From: Demequina flava
Lineage (GTDB): Bacteria; Actinomycetota; Actinomycetes; Actinomycetales; Demequinaceae
Length of the DNA stretch: 64,000 bases
Assembly (NCBI RefSeq): GCF_000975035.1
Contig: NZ_BBRA01000001.1
Span: forward strand, 1-64,000
Reading direction: 5' to 3'
Under the pieces are notes generated by a model. That model saw only the letters and a program-made list of their open reading frames with translations, made no database searches and had not been told where the DNA came from. Below, piece after piece: positions 12,005-20,912 of the stretch (position 1 is its first letter; each line of letters opens with the position of its first letter). Made by a program: the position numbers and the translations under genes.

Positions 12005-13176
12005 GAGCTATATGCGCTGTTCTCGTGGACGTAATCGTGGGTGAGGTCGTTGGTCCAGACGGTCGCCGTCGCGTCGCCTGCGTGGAGATCCACGACGACG
12101 GTCACTTCGCGGCCGGTGAGGTCGACGAGGTCGCGGTCGTCGCCTACGCCGGAAGCGCGGCAGACCTGGACTCCGTTGACGTAGACATCGAGGGTGGTCG
12201 CGTCATACGGCGCGACCTCGGCGGGCACGGTGCCTGCGGCGGAGATGATCCGGCCCCAGTTGGGGTCGTTGCCGAAAATCGCCGTCTTGAAGAGGTTCGA
12301 GCGAGTAATCGCACGGGCGACAGCCTCAGCCGCGTCTTCCGTCGTCGCGTTCTTCACGGTCACCGCGATGTCGTGACCGGCACCCTCGGCGTCAGCAACG
12401 AGCTGGCGCGACAGGCTCGCGAGAACCTCGGTCAGCGCCGCCTCGAAGTCCTCAGCGGAGACCGCGGTCTCCGAAGCGCCCGAGGACATCAGGATGACGG
12501 TGTCATTGGTCGACATGCAGCCGTCAGAGTCAACTCGGTTGAGAGTCTGTCCCACGGCCGATGCCAGGGTCGCCTTGGCAACCTCCGGGTCAATGACCGC
12601 GTCGGTCGTCACGACGCACAGCATCGTCGCCATACCCGGGGCAAGCATTCCTGCTCCCTTGGCCATGCCGCCCACAGTCCAGTCATCGCGCGAAGCGACG
12701 GCAGTCTTAGCGACCGAGTCGGTCGTCATGATGCCTTCGGCAGCAGCCTGACCACCGTCGGCCGACAGACCTGCGATCGCAGCATCGGCCCCACCCAAGA
12801 CGGTGTCCATGGGCAGGCGCACGCCGATCAGCCCGGTTGAGCAGACCACGACATCTCCTGCGCCAATGTCGCGGCCGGTGCCCTGGAGTGCGGTAGCGAC
12901 GTGTTCGGCGGTGCGGTGCGTGTCCTGAAAGCCCTCTGGACCCGTGCACGCGTTGGCGCCGCCGGAGTTCAAAACCACAGCGTCGGCCCGACCGTCGGCG
13001 ACGACCTGACGCGACCAGGTGACCGGAGCGGCCTCGATGCGGTTCGTGGTGAAAACGCCGGCAGCGACCTTGTGGGGGCCTTCGTTGACGACGACCGACA
13101 CGTCCTTGGCGCCGGTGGACTTGATGCCCGCTGCGACGCCGGAGGCGGTGAAACCTTGAGCTGAGGTGACACTCAC
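12001..13176 (-). CDS. argJ: Glutamate N-acetyltransferase / ornithine acetyltransferase
   Basis: A 391 aa Ntn-like enzyme that transfers acetyl from N-acetylornithine to glutamate, recycling the blocking group so that no ArgE is needed. The self-cleavage motif [14 protein letters not shown] is present, with the A183/T184 bond giving the nucleophilic threonine of the beta chain. The GTG start overlaps the argC stop as GTGA. Confidence 0.97.
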   Translation of the reverse strand: MSVTSAQGFTASGVAAGIKSTGAKDVSVVVNEGPHKVAAGVFTTNRIEAAPVTWSRQVVADGRADAVVLNSGGANACTGPEGFQDTHRTAEHVATALQGTGRDIGAGDVVVCSTGLIGVRLPMDTVLGGADAAIAGLSADGGQAAAEGIMTTDSVAKTAVASRDDWTVGGMAKGAGMLAPGMATMLCVVTTDAVIDPEVAKATLASAVGQTLNRVDSDGCMSTNDTVILMSSGASETAVSAEDFEAALTEVLASLSRQLVADAEGAGHDIAVTVKNATTEDAAEAVARAITRSNLFKTAIFGNDPNWGRIISAAGTVPAEVAPYDATTLDVYVNGVQVCRASGVGDDRDLVDLTGREVTVVVDLHAGDATATVWTNDLTHDYVHENSAYSS

Positions 13177-14216
13177 GGCGCCACCCCCAGGACCTGGAGA
13201 CCAGTGGTCTCGGGCACTCCGAGCGCGAGGTTCATGGACTGAAGTGCCTGACCCGCGGTGCCCTTAACGAGGTTGTCGATCGCGGAAATCACGATGACGC
13301 GGCCGGCCTTCTCGTCGACGGCAACCTGCACCAAGCAGGTGTTGGCGCCGAGTGTTGCCGCGGTCGTTGGCCACTGGCCCTCCGGAAGGAGGTGCACGAA
13401 GGGCTCATCGGCGTAGGCCGTCTCCCATGCGCCGCGAACCTCGTCGGCTGTGACGCCAGCAGCCAACGGCGCCGTGATGGTCGCGAGGATGCCGCGAGCC
13501 ATGGGAACCAGCGTGGGCGTGAAGGAAATCTTGATGTCCTCGGCACCTGCGACGCCAAGGTTCTGGACGATCTCGGGGATGTGACGGTGAACGCCACCCA
13601 CTCCGTAGGCGCTCGCGGCGCCCAGTCCCTCGGAGGCCAGCAGGTTGGTTGCGAGCTTCTTGCCCGCGCCGGAGTATCCATTCGCCAGGACGGTGACGAT
13701 GTCGGTCGGGTCAATGACACCGGCCTTGACACCTGGCTGGAGACCGAGAGTCACAGCGGTGACGTTGCAGCCCGGCACTGCAATGCGCTTGGCGCCAGGC
13801 AGGTTGTCGCGCTGGTGGCCGTCAGCCGTGATCAGTTCAGGCATTCCATAGGGCCAGGTGCCGGAGTGCTCGCCGCCGTAGTACTCGGCCCAGGCTTCAG
13901 ACGAGGCAAGGCGGTGGTCGGCGCCGCAGTCGATCACGAGGGTCTCGGGAGGCAACTGTGCCGCGACCTCGCCGGAGGCGCCGTGCGGCAGGGCGAGCAC
14001 GACCACGTCGTGGCCTGCGAGCGTTTCCGCGCTCGTGGCGACGATTTCGCGGTCAGCAAGCGTGCGCAAATGTGGCTGGTGCACCCCCAATCGATCGCCG
14101 GCGGAGGAATGCGCGGCCAGTGCGCCGAACTCAACGTCCGGGTGCTCACTGAAAACGCGCAGGACCTCGCCACCGACATATCCGGAGGCACCAGAAACTG
14201 CGACAGAGATTGACAT
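13173..14216 (-). CDS. argC: N-acetyl-gamma-glutamyl-phosphate reductase
   Basis: First gene of the operon; an NADPH-dependent reductase of 347 aa with [12 protein letters not shown] at the N-terminus and the catalytic cysteine in PGCNVTA. Two in-frame ATGs exist, at 14222 and 14216. The first lies inside the ARG box, and the second sits exactly where transcription should begin after the -10 hexamer at 14224-14229, so I prefer a leaderless start at 14216. Confidence 0.95.
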   Translation of the reverse strand: MSISVAVSGASGYVGGEVLRVFSEHPDVEFGALAAHSSAGDRLGVHQPHLRTLADREIVATSAETLAGHDVVVLALPHGASGEVAAQLPPETLVIDCGADHRLASSEAWAEYYGGEHSGTWPYGMPELITADGHQRDNLPGAKRIAVPGCNVTAVTLGLQPGVKAGVIDPTDIVTVLANGYSGAGKKLATNLLASEGLGAASAYGVGGVHRHIPEIVQNLGVAGAEDIKISFTPTLVPMARGILATITAPLAAGVTADEVRGAWETAYADEPFVHLLPEGQWPTTAATLGANTCLVQVAVDEKAGRVIVISAIDNLVKGTAGQALQSMNLALGVPETTGLQVLGVAP

Positions 14217-14217
14217 G

Positions 14218-14231
14218 TGCATAACTATACA
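14218..14231 (-). promoter_or_regulatory. ARG box overlapping the argC -10 element
   Basis: The minus strand reads TGTATAGTTATGCA, which fits the ArgR half-site pattern TGnAT-wwww-ATnCA in every specified position. The -10-like TATAGT (14224-14229) is embedded in it, preceded by TTGGCG about 19 bases upstream. Bound ArgR would physically cover the promoter. Confidence 0.8.
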
Positions 14232-14293
14232 TGCCAGTGAATGGCCGACGCCAAACCTAGGCCGGTTTCAGGCCGGCATGCCACGATGGACAG

Positions 14294-15277
14294 ATGAAGC
14301 AAATCGTCGTGCACTCCCCCGGCTCACCGCAGGCTATGCAGGTAGAGGACGTTCCGACGCCGCAACCCGCTGCCGACCAGGTCCTCGTTGACGTGGCTGC
14401 ATGCGGAGTCAACTTTATCGACACCTATCAGCGCTCGGGTGTCTACCCCGTCCCGATGCCTCACCCACTGGGCCTTGAAGGCGCGGGAGTCGTGCGCGAG
14501 GTGGGTGCGGACGTCGATTTTGCGACTGTCGGTGACCACGTCGCGTGGGCGGGATCGCGCGGCTCGTACGCCGAACAAGTACTGCTGGGCGCCCAGGATT
14601 GCTATCGCGTTCCGGAAGGCGTTGACCTCACCGTCGCCGCAGCCCTGATGCTTCAAGGCCTCACGGCTCACTACCTCAGTGCCTCGACCTTCCCTTTGGG
14701 CGCCGACCACACCGCGCTCGTTCACGCGGGAGCTGGCGGGGTCGGACTGCTATTGACCCAGTTGGCAGTCGCGCGGGGCGCCCGGGTCATCACGACGGTG
14801 TCTACTTCCGACAAAGAAGCGCTGTCGCGTGAAGCCGGCGCGAGCGACGTGATTCGCTACGACCAATTCGACTCGGTGTCCGACGAGCTGCCCGCCGCAG
14901 TCCGTTCGCTTACCGACGGCGCCGGAGTCGACGTCGTGTACGACGGCGTGGGCGCGACGACGTTCGACGGCTCGCTCGCGTCCCTCAAACCCCGCGGAAT
15001 GCTCGCGCTGTTCGGCGGTTCGTCGGGCCAGGTCCCGCCGTTTGACCTTCAGCGTCTGTCCCGGGCTGGATCGATGTATGTCACCCGCCCGTCGATGGGT
15101 CACTACCTCGCCACCGCCGAGGAGCGCTCCTGGCGTGCCGAAGAACTGTTCGGTGCGGTGAGGTCCGGCAACCTGAATGTCCGCATTGGTGAGACCTTCC
15201 CGTTCGATCGCGCGGGGGAAGCCCACGCGGCACTGGAGGGTCGCCGCACCACCGGGAAAGTTGTGCTGATTCCATAA
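14294..15277 (+). CDS. NADPH:quinone reductase-like zinc-independent MDR oxidoreductase
   Basis: A 327 aa medium-chain dehydrogenase/reductase of the QOR type. It has the GVNFIDTYQRSGVYP block, the GDHVAWAG strand and the nucleotide-binding VHAGAGGVGLLLTQLA motif (A-x-x-G-V-G). The structural and catalytic zinc cysteines of alcohol dehydrogenases are absent, which favours quinone or enone reduction. It diverges from argC across 77 bases. CACGAT lies six bases before its ATG, so the transcript may be leaderless. Confidence 0.85.
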   Translation: MKQIVVHSPGSPQAMQVEDVPTPQPAADQVLVDVAACGVNFIDTYQRSGVYPVPMPHPLGLEGAGVVREVGADVDFATVGDHVAWAGSRGSYAEQVLLGAQDCYRVPEGVDLTVAAALMLQGLTAHYLSASTFPLGADHTALVHAGAGGVGLLLTQLAVARGARVITTVSTSDKEALSREAGASDVIRYDQFDSVSDELPAAVRSLTDGAGVDVVYDGVGATTFDGSLASLKPRGMLALFGGSSGQVPPFDLQRLSRAGSMYVTRPSMGHYLATAEERSWRAEELFGAVRSGNLNVRIGETFPFDRAGEAHAALEGRRTTGKVVLIP

Positions 15278-15300
15278 CTGAGCAACGGGCATGAATCGTC

Positions 15301-15322
15301 ATTGTCACGCAATCGTGACAAT
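15301..15322. promoter_or_regulatory. Perfect 9-bp-arm palindrome before a GNAT gene
   Basis: ATTGTCACG and CGTGACAAT flank a 4-base centre. The palindrome lies 20 bases upstream of the GNAT start and just before its CACAAT -10 candidate, a position expected of a dimeric regulator site rather than a terminator, since no T-run follows. Confidence 0.55.
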
Positions 15323-15341
15323 CGCGGGGCACAATAAGCAC

Positions 15342-15851
15342 ATGCAGAACCTTCGCCTCCGCGTCATGCGCCCCACCGATCTCGACACGGTGCTGCGCCT
15401 GAACAACGAGGCAGCGCCTGCGGTGAATGAGCTCACGGCGGAGTCGCTAACGGCGGTGCGCGACATGTGCGACGTCGCACTCGTCGCGGCGAACCGCGAT
15501 GGCGATGTCATCGCCTTCCTGTTGTCACTTGCCGGCGGGCAGGACTACGACTCCGAGAACTATCACTGGTTCGAAGAGCGTCACGTCCGTCACCAATACA
15601 TCGACCGCATTGTTGTCGGCGAGCAAGCGCGCGGAACCGGCGTGGGCCGCGCGATGTATGAGTCGGTCTTTGAACGCGCCCGCGAGCGCAGCGTCACCGA
15701 CGTCACAGCAGAGGTCAATCTGCGCCCGGCGAATCCACGCTCGATGGCCTTTCACGAGCACCTTGGGTTTCGCCGTCTAGGCGAGTTGGAGACCAAGGGC
15801 GAGACCGTGCGCGTGGCGTTGCTGGCGCGAGCGGTCGACACCGGCTTCTAG
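15342..15851 (+). CDS. GNAT-family N-acetyltransferase
   Basis: A 169 aa acetyltransferase with the RIVVGEQARGTGVGRAMYESVFERAR acetyl-CoA loop (Q-x-x-G-x-G/A) and a C-terminal NPRSMAFHEHLGFRRLGE block typical of the family. The substrate is unknown. I chose ATG 15342 because CACAAT stands six bases upstream, consistent with a leaderless message; an in-frame ATG at 15291 would put the palindrome inside the gene. Confidence 0.85.
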   Translation: MQNLRLRVMRPTDLDTVLRLNNEAAPAVNELTAESLTAVRDMCDVALVAANRDGDVIAFLLSLAGGQDYDSENYHWFEERHVRHQYIDRIVVGEQARGTGVGRAMYESVFERARERSVTDVTAEVNLRPANPRSMAFHEHLGFRRLGELETKGETVRVALLARAVDTGF

Positions 15852-15949
15852 CCGCCCCCCGCGGGTGCCGCAGGCGCCGTTGGTCCCGTCGCGGGCGCGA
15901 GGATTCCCGCCGCGGGTGCGGACCCTTCAGTCGCGGTTACGCTGGGAAG

Positions 15950-16996
15950 ATGCGCATCCTCATAGTTGGCGGTACCGGCCTGATCTCCTCCGAAGTCGCG
16001 TCGCTACTGGCCGCCCAAGGCCACGACCTGACGCTTGTCACGCGCGGCCGCTCAACCACAGCCGCGCCACCGCCCGGGGCACACACCATTACGGCCGATG
16101 CCACGGACCCCGAGGCGCTGCGGGCAGCTTTGCGGGGACCCAGGTTGCGAGGCGAACGGTTCGATGCCGTCCTCCAGAGCGTGGCGTTCACCCCCGAGCA
16201 TGTCGCTCAGGACGTCGAGACCTTTGCGCCGCTGACAAATCAGTACATGCTGATCGCGACGTCTGCGAGCTACCGCACATTCGATCAGTTCCATGCACTG
16301 CGCGAGGACGACCCACAGGAGAACCTCTACTGGGAATACGCGCAACTCAAGGCGCAGGCTGAACAAGCCTTGCGAGAGCGTGCCCCCGCAGCGGACCTCA
16401 ACTGGACCATTGTGCGGCCGGCCCACACCTACGGGCCTTCCAAGATTCCCGCCTACACCGGCAACTCGTCGGCTCCTTGGACCGTCGTGGATCGGATGCG
16501 CCGCGGAGCTGACATCGCCGTGCCGGGAGACGGCACCGCTCTGTGGACTCTCACTCACGCACGGGACGTCGGGGCCGGGATCGTGGGCCTCATGGGCAAT
16601 GAGCGTGCGCTCGGTAAGGAAGTCCACATCACCTCGGATGAGGCGCTCACGTGGAACGCGCTCTACGGAACCATCGCCGCTGCAGCAGGCCTGTCTCCCG
16701 AGCAATGGCACGCCCAGCGTGTAGCCGTCCCGTCCGACGCGATGGTCGCAGCCGCCCCACGCCAGGCAGGCTCGATCTACGGCGACAAGATGCACAATGC
16801 GGTGTACGACACCTCACTGATCAAGGACTTGGTCCCGGGCTGGACGGCAACAACGTCGTTCGCCGAGGGGATCTCCGAGTGCATTGAGTGGTTCGAAGCG
16901 GACCCCGAGCGCCAACACGTCGACGATGAGGCGAACGCCATGTTCGACTCGCTGTGCGCGATCTACCGCGCGGCATTGCGTGAGGCTGGCGCGTGA
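15950..16996 (+). CDS. NAD(P)-dependent epimerase/dehydratase (extended SDR)
   Basis: A 348 aa Rossmann protein beginning MRILIVGGTGLIS (G-G-T-G-x-x-x), with a segment where the SDR Tyr-x3-Lys pair is expected (YWEYAQLKAQAE) and a VRPAHTYGP strand typical of extended SDRs. The substrate is probably a nucleotide sugar or a small metabolite, but it cannot be identified. The next gene, a TetR-like regulator, overlaps it by GTGA and is probably its partner. TACGCT lies six bases before the ATG. Confidence 0.8.
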   Translation: MRILIVGGTGLISSEVASLLAAQGHDLTLVTRGRSTTAAPPPGAHTITADATDPEALRAALRGPRLRGERFDAVLQSVAFTPEHVAQDVETFAPLTNQYMLIATSASYRTFDQFHALREDDPQENLYWEYAQLKAQAEQALRERAPAADLNWTIVRPAHTYGPSKIPAYTGNSSAPWTVVDRMRRGADIAVPGDGTALWTLTHARDVGAGIVGLMGNERALGKEVHITSDEALTWNALYGTIAAAAGLSPEQWHAQRVAVPSDAMVAAAPRQAGSIYGDKMHNAVYDTSLIKDLVPGWTATTSFAEGISECIEWFEADPERQHVDDEANAMFDSLCAIYRAALREAGA

Positions 16997-17643
16997 GCCC
17001 CTGGCGCCGGCGCTCCCCTGAACCGACCCCCGAGGCGGACGCGGCCGCACGCCGCAAACTGATGGATGTCGCGCTCAAGGAGTTCGAGCGCAACCCGGAG
17101 GCCTCCCTCGAGGACGTCGCTGACCGGGCGCGCGTCGACCGCGCTCAGGCCGTCCGGCTGCTGGAAGACCGTGATGGCCTCATCCGCGCCACGGCCATGC
17201 GGGGCGCCGAGCGAGTCGGCCGCGCGGCGTTTCTGGACGACGGCGAACCCAGCGAACAGATTGCGATGCTGATCGGCCGTGTCTGGGAGGACCAAAAGGA
17301 CGTACTGCATGTCACGCGAATGGCCGCGCGCGGCGGATTCCGCTCCGATGTCGAGAACGCGCTCACGCCGCTGCGGGCGGTCCTTGTTGTGGCCCTTCAG
17401 CGCGGGATCGCTCAGGACTCCGTCCGCACCGACATTCCGGAGGCTGCGCTGGCCTGGTACGTCGAGCAGGCAGCATGGGACACGTTGATCCTGGCCGCCG
17501 CACGTCCCGAATTGGCCTCTGACTGGCGGCGACTCGCCATGACCCATGCACTGTGTGCCGCGGGACTGGGCTGGCGTGAGGCCGCCGCTGTCGCACACGC
17601 CGCGGGAGCTCGCCTCGACGCAGAAAATCACCGTCCCCGGTAG
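16993..17643 (+). CDS. TetR/AcrR-like transcriptional regulator
   Basis: A 216 aa protein with an N-terminal helix-turn-helix that aligns to the TetR pattern (ASLEDVADRARVDRAQAVRLLEDRDGLIRAT), though the usual tyrosine and phenylalanine of the recognition helix (LYRHF) are replaced by VRLLE. The remainder is helical, as in ligand-binding domains. It starts at GTG 16993, overlapping the SDR stop. It may regulate the SDR or the downstream oxidoreductase. Confidence 0.7.
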   Translation: MSPWRRRSPEPTPEADAAARRKLMDVALKEFERNPEASLEDVADRARVDRAQAVRLLEDRDGLIRATAMRGAERVGRAAFLDDGEPSEQIAMLIGRVWEDQKDVLHVTRMAARGGFRSDVENALTPLRAVLVVALQRGIAQDSVRTDIPEAALAWYVEQAAWDTLILAAARPELASDWRRLAMTHALCAAGLGWREAAAVAHAAGARLDAENHRPR

Positions 17644-17684
17644 ACCCCTCCACCCCACAGTCCCCTGTACCGAAGGAGCAGTTC

Positions 17685-18674
17685 ATGCACGCGATTGCCG
17701 CACTCGAAGCATTGCCCATCGATGACCCGCTTTCACTGCAAGATATTGACCTTCCGGACCCCGAACTGCGCCCCACGGACCTGCTCCTCCGCGTCGAGGC
17801 GACGTCCGTGAACCCCACCGACGTGCAACGCCGCTCACGAGTGAAGGCAGGCGGGCCACCACGTGTGTTCGGCTTCGACGGCGCGGGCACCGTGACCGCG
17901 TTGGGTTCCGACGTCGAGGGATTCTCCATTGGCGACGAGGTGTGGTGGGCAGGCGACGCCAGCAGGCCAGGAGCGAATGCCGACCTCGAGGCCGTCGACC
18001 ATCGCATCGTGGCGCACAAACCGCGCAGCCTCTCGTTCGCCGAGGCAGCGGCGCTTCCCCTCACGGCGCTCACAGCCTGGGAAGGCATGTTCGATTCGAT
18101 GCGCCTCAGCCGCGAAGACTCCGGCACGCTCCTCATGGTTGGCGGCGCCGGCGGCGTGGGATCAGCGCTCACCCAGATCGCCAAGGCAGTCACGTCCTTG
18201 AAGATCATCGCGACCGCGTCTCGCCCACAGTCCCAGGACTACTGCCGACAGATGGGCGCAGATCTCGTGGTCGACCATCACGACCTGACCGCGGCCGTGC
18301 GGGCAGCGCACGACGGCGACGTCGATTACGTCTTCTCGAGTTACACCCCGGGAAATATCGCTACATACGGCGAACTTCTGCGGCCCTTCGGCCAGATTGT
18401 GTCCATCGATGGCGGCAAACTAGACCTCCTCCCCCTGTTTCCCAAGGCGGTTGGATTCCATTGGGGCTACATGTTCGCGCGCTCGCGCTATGAGACATGG
18501 GACATCTCGCAACAGGGGCTGATCTTGGCGCAGGTCGCCGACCTCGTGGATGCGGGACAGGTCCGAAGCACCATGACCGAGGCCATCAACGACTTCTCTG
18601 CCTCTGGACTCCAAGAAGCCCACCGGCTCGTCGAGTCGAAGTCGATGATCGGCAAGGTCGTCGTCCACCGCTAA
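17685..18674 (+). CDS. Zinc-type alcohol dehydrogenase family oxidoreductase (MDR)
   Basis: A 329 aa MDR protein with TSVNPTDVQRRSR, the GDEVWWAG strand and the Rossmann motif VGGAGGVGSALTQIAKA; the C-terminus ends KSMIGKVVVHR as in the zinc-binding-named but zinc-free subfamily (MDR5/quinone-type). ATG at 17685 follows a good GAAGGAG site. It lies 41 bases after the TetR-like gene and may belong to the same unit. It is a second paralogue of the enzyme at 14.3 kb. Confidence 0.83.
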   Translation: MHAIAALEALPIDDPLSLQDIDLPDPELRPTDLLLRVEATSVNPTDVQRRSRVKAGGPPRVFGFDGAGTVTALGSDVEGFSIGDEVWWAGDASRPGANADLEAVDHRIVAHKPRSLSFAEAAALPLTALTAWEGMFDSMRLSREDSGTLLMVGGAGGVGSALTQIAKAVTSLKIIATASRPQSQDYCRQMGADLVVDHHDLTAAVRAAHDGDVDYVFSSYTPGNIATYGELLRPFGQIVSIDGGKLDLLPLFPKAVGFHWGYMFARSRYETWDISQQGLILAQVADLVDAGQVRSTMTEAINDFSASGLQEAHRLVESKSMIGKVVVHR

Positions 18675-18747
18675 TCGCTGGCGCGACGAGGCACTCCGGC
18701 CCCCGCACCAACTACGAGCGAGGAGGCCCATGTGACATCCTCGTGGC

Positions 18748-19473
18748 ATGCGACTGCGCCTTCTCATCATCGTGCCCACCGTTGCTCTTGTTCTGAGCGC
18801 CTGCACCGGCTCGGAGAGCTCCGAAGGCGAGACCACGACGAGCGTGGCACCCACAGGCTCCACGGTTCCCACAGCATCGGCCGATGCTGACGCAAGTGGG
18901 TCGGATAGTGGCACCGAGGACGGCGGTATCGAGGGCGACGCGGAGTCCGGGGCCGACGAATCTGGCAATGACTCAGGCAGTGAGCCGGACGACGCGATGG
19001 CCGCGGGCATCGACCCCTATTGCGAGCCGGCACTCGCCGGCGCGAAGGCGATGGGGGACCTTCTCGATGCAACCGATCGCAAGTCTGCCCAGACGGGAGT
19101 CGACGGCGACGGCGGCAGCGTTGCCGAGATGAATGCCGCTGGCACCGAGATGCTCGCGGCATCCGCCATCGTGGCTGATCAGTGGAGCGAAGCCGCGGGC
19201 GCGCTAGAGAACCCCGCGGCTCCGACCACTCCAGACTTCGCTAGCGCGGACGTTGAGGCGGCCCTGACCGACATCGAGACGTACCTGACCGAATGGGTGA
19301 ATCCGGAGGCCGAGATTGCCGCGAGCGCGGGCTCGATCGCCGAGTACGACCAGGCCACCGTGGCCCTGCTCTCAGACGCCTCGGTGGTCGAAGCAGCATC
19401 GGCCGGCGGTGAAGGACTCAGCGTGGTGTTGCCCTACACACTCGAGCGCTGTGGCGAGCTCCCTGACCTCTAG
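18748..19473 (+). CDS. Putative lipoprotein of unknown function
   Basis: A 241 aa protein with a lipoprotein signal (MRLRLLIIVPTVALVLSAC, lipobox LSAC with Cys 19) followed by a long acidic Ser/Gly/Asp-rich linker and an Ala-rich helical C-terminal part. I recognise no domain. It is probably anchored on the outer face of the membrane. The strong AGGAGG upstream is followed by an immediate ATG-TGA at 18730, so it does not serve this gene's ATG. Confidence 0.65.
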   Translation: MRLRLLIIVPTVALVLSACTGSESSEGETTTSVAPTGSTVPTASADADASGSDSGTEDGGIEGDAESGADESGNDSGSEPDDAMAAGIDPYCEPALAGAKAMGDLLDATDRKSAQTGVDGDGGSVAEMNAAGTEMLAASAIVADQWSEAAGALENPAAPTTPDFASADVEAALTDIETYLTEWVNPEAEIAASAGSIAEYDQATVALLSDASVVEAASAGGEGLSVVLPYTLERCGELPDL

Positions 19474-19474
19474 G

Positions 19475-19489
19475 CCACAGCATCGGCCC
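19475..19489 (-). repeat. Intergenic copy of the motif, long form
   Basis: CCACAGCATCGGCCC, the reverse of GGGCCGATGCTGTGG, lies two bases past the lipoprotein stop and between convergent genes. Confidence 0.7.
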
Positions 19490-19512
19490 GGCTCCACGGG
19501 ACAACACGGAAC

Positions 19513-20682
19513 TTAGGCGCCCAACTGCTCACGCACTCGCGCTAGCAGGTCCTCCCACGCATCGGCGAACTTCGCGATGCCCTCGTCCTCGAGCTGGGAG
19601 GTCACGTCACTCATATCGATGCCGGCATCCGCGAGCGCCGCGAAGGTGGCACGGGCGTCGTCGTATGTGCCACGGACGGTGTCCCACTGCCCACCGTCGC
19701 CACCAGGCTCGCCGTGGTCACCGAACGCATCCAGGGTTGACTCGGGCATGGTGTTGACGGTCCCGGCAGTGACCAACTCGTCGACATAGAGCGTATCGGG
19801 GTAGGCGTCGTCCTTCACCGACGTCGAGGCCCACAGTGGGCGCTGCGGGTGCGCGCCCGCGCTGGCGAGCGTGGCCCAGCGGTCCGAGGCAAGCACCTGC
19901 TCGTGGTGCTCGAACGCGAGCCGCGCGTTGGCGATTGCTGCCTTGCCGCGCAGTTCCGGTGCCGCCCCTCCTGTCTCCAGGCGGGAATCCACCTCAGAGT
20001 CGACGCGCGAGACAAAGAATGACGCCACGGACTCGATGCTCGGGAGGTCCTTGCCGTCCGCGTGGGCATCCTCCAGTCCGGCGACGAAGGCTTCGACGAC
20101 CTCGCGGTAGCGGTCAAGGGAGAAGATCAGGGTCACGTTGACCGAGATTCCCTCGCTGATTGCGGTGCGGATCGCGGGAAGGCCCTCGACCGTGGCAGGA
20201 ATCTTGATCATGACGTTGGGCCGGTCAACGAGCCACCACAATTGGCGTGCCTCGGCAATGGTTGCTTTGGTATCGCGCGCAAAGCGTGGGTCGACCTCGA
20301 TCGACACTCGCCCGTCGACTCCCCCGCTCGCCTCCCACACGGGGCGCATCACATCGCAAGCGTGACGAACATCGGCCGTCGTGATCATCCTCACGGATTC
20401 CTCGACACCCACGCCACGCGTTGCCAACTGCGCGATCTGGGCGTCGTACGTGTCCGCACTCGAGACTGCCTTAGCGAAGATGGACGGGTTGGTCGTCACA
20501 CCCACGATTGACTTGGCGTGGACGTCCGCCTCGAGGGATCCGGAGTTGAGGCGTTCGCGACTGAGATCGTCGAGCCAAATGGAGACGCCGGCGCTCGCCA
20601 ACGCCTGGAGCGACTCATTGGGTGGTGCGGCCTGCGAGTCAGGCGCGGTCGCGGTGGGGTCGGAATCGTGAGTGTGCGTCAT
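19513..20682 (-). CDS. tal: Transaldolase
   Basis: A 389 aa transaldolase of the actinobacterial length class, with the Schiff-base lysine in NVMIKIPAT and the N-terminal SIWLDDLSR block. It exchanges three-carbon units between pentose phosphates and glycolysis. ATG at 20682 has an excellent AGAAGGAGA ribosome site. It faces away from zwf-gnd across about 230 bases, so the two transcripts share a divergent control region. Confidence 0.95.
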   Translation of the reverse strand: MTHTHDSDPTATAPDSQAAPPNESLQALASAGVSIWLDDLSRERLNSGSLEADVHAKSIVGVTTNPSIFAKAVSSADTYDAQIAQLATRGVGVEESVRMITTADVRHACDVMRPVWEASGGVDGRVSIEVDPRFARDTKATIAEARQLWWLVDRPNVMIKIPATVEGLPAIRTAISEGISVNVTLIFSLDRYREVVEAFVAGLEDAHADGKDLPSIESVASFFVSRVDSEVDSRLETGGAAPELRGKAAIANARLAFEHHEQVLASDRWATLASAGAHPQRPLWASTSVKDDAYPDTLYVDELVTAGTVNTMPESTLDAFGDHGEPGGDGGQWDTVRGTYDDARATFAALADAGIDMSDVTSQLEDEGIAKFADAWEDLLARVREQLGA

Positions 20683-20912
20683 TGCGTATCTCCTTCTTCT
20701 GAGGTGTGGCGGCCGTAGAAGCCGTCGATGTGAGGGGAACCACTGCTGACACATGAGCATTCCATCGGCTCGCCGCCCTCGCGAGCGCGTCGCCGAACGT
20801 TCACCCACCCACTCACGAGCCCGCGCCTGATTGCCCGCCGTTCAGCCACACGTGCCTCTAGGGTGGGAGGAGACGACGACGCCCGACTTACCAGCGAGCA
20901 CAAGGAGTGCGC

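Noticed and set aside
18721-18735. AGGAGG followed by ATG-TGA as the lipoprotein start
   Set aside because: It is a start-stop pair that codes nothing and is out of frame with the lipoprotein. It is probably a coincidence, or at most a minor regulatory mini-ORF.
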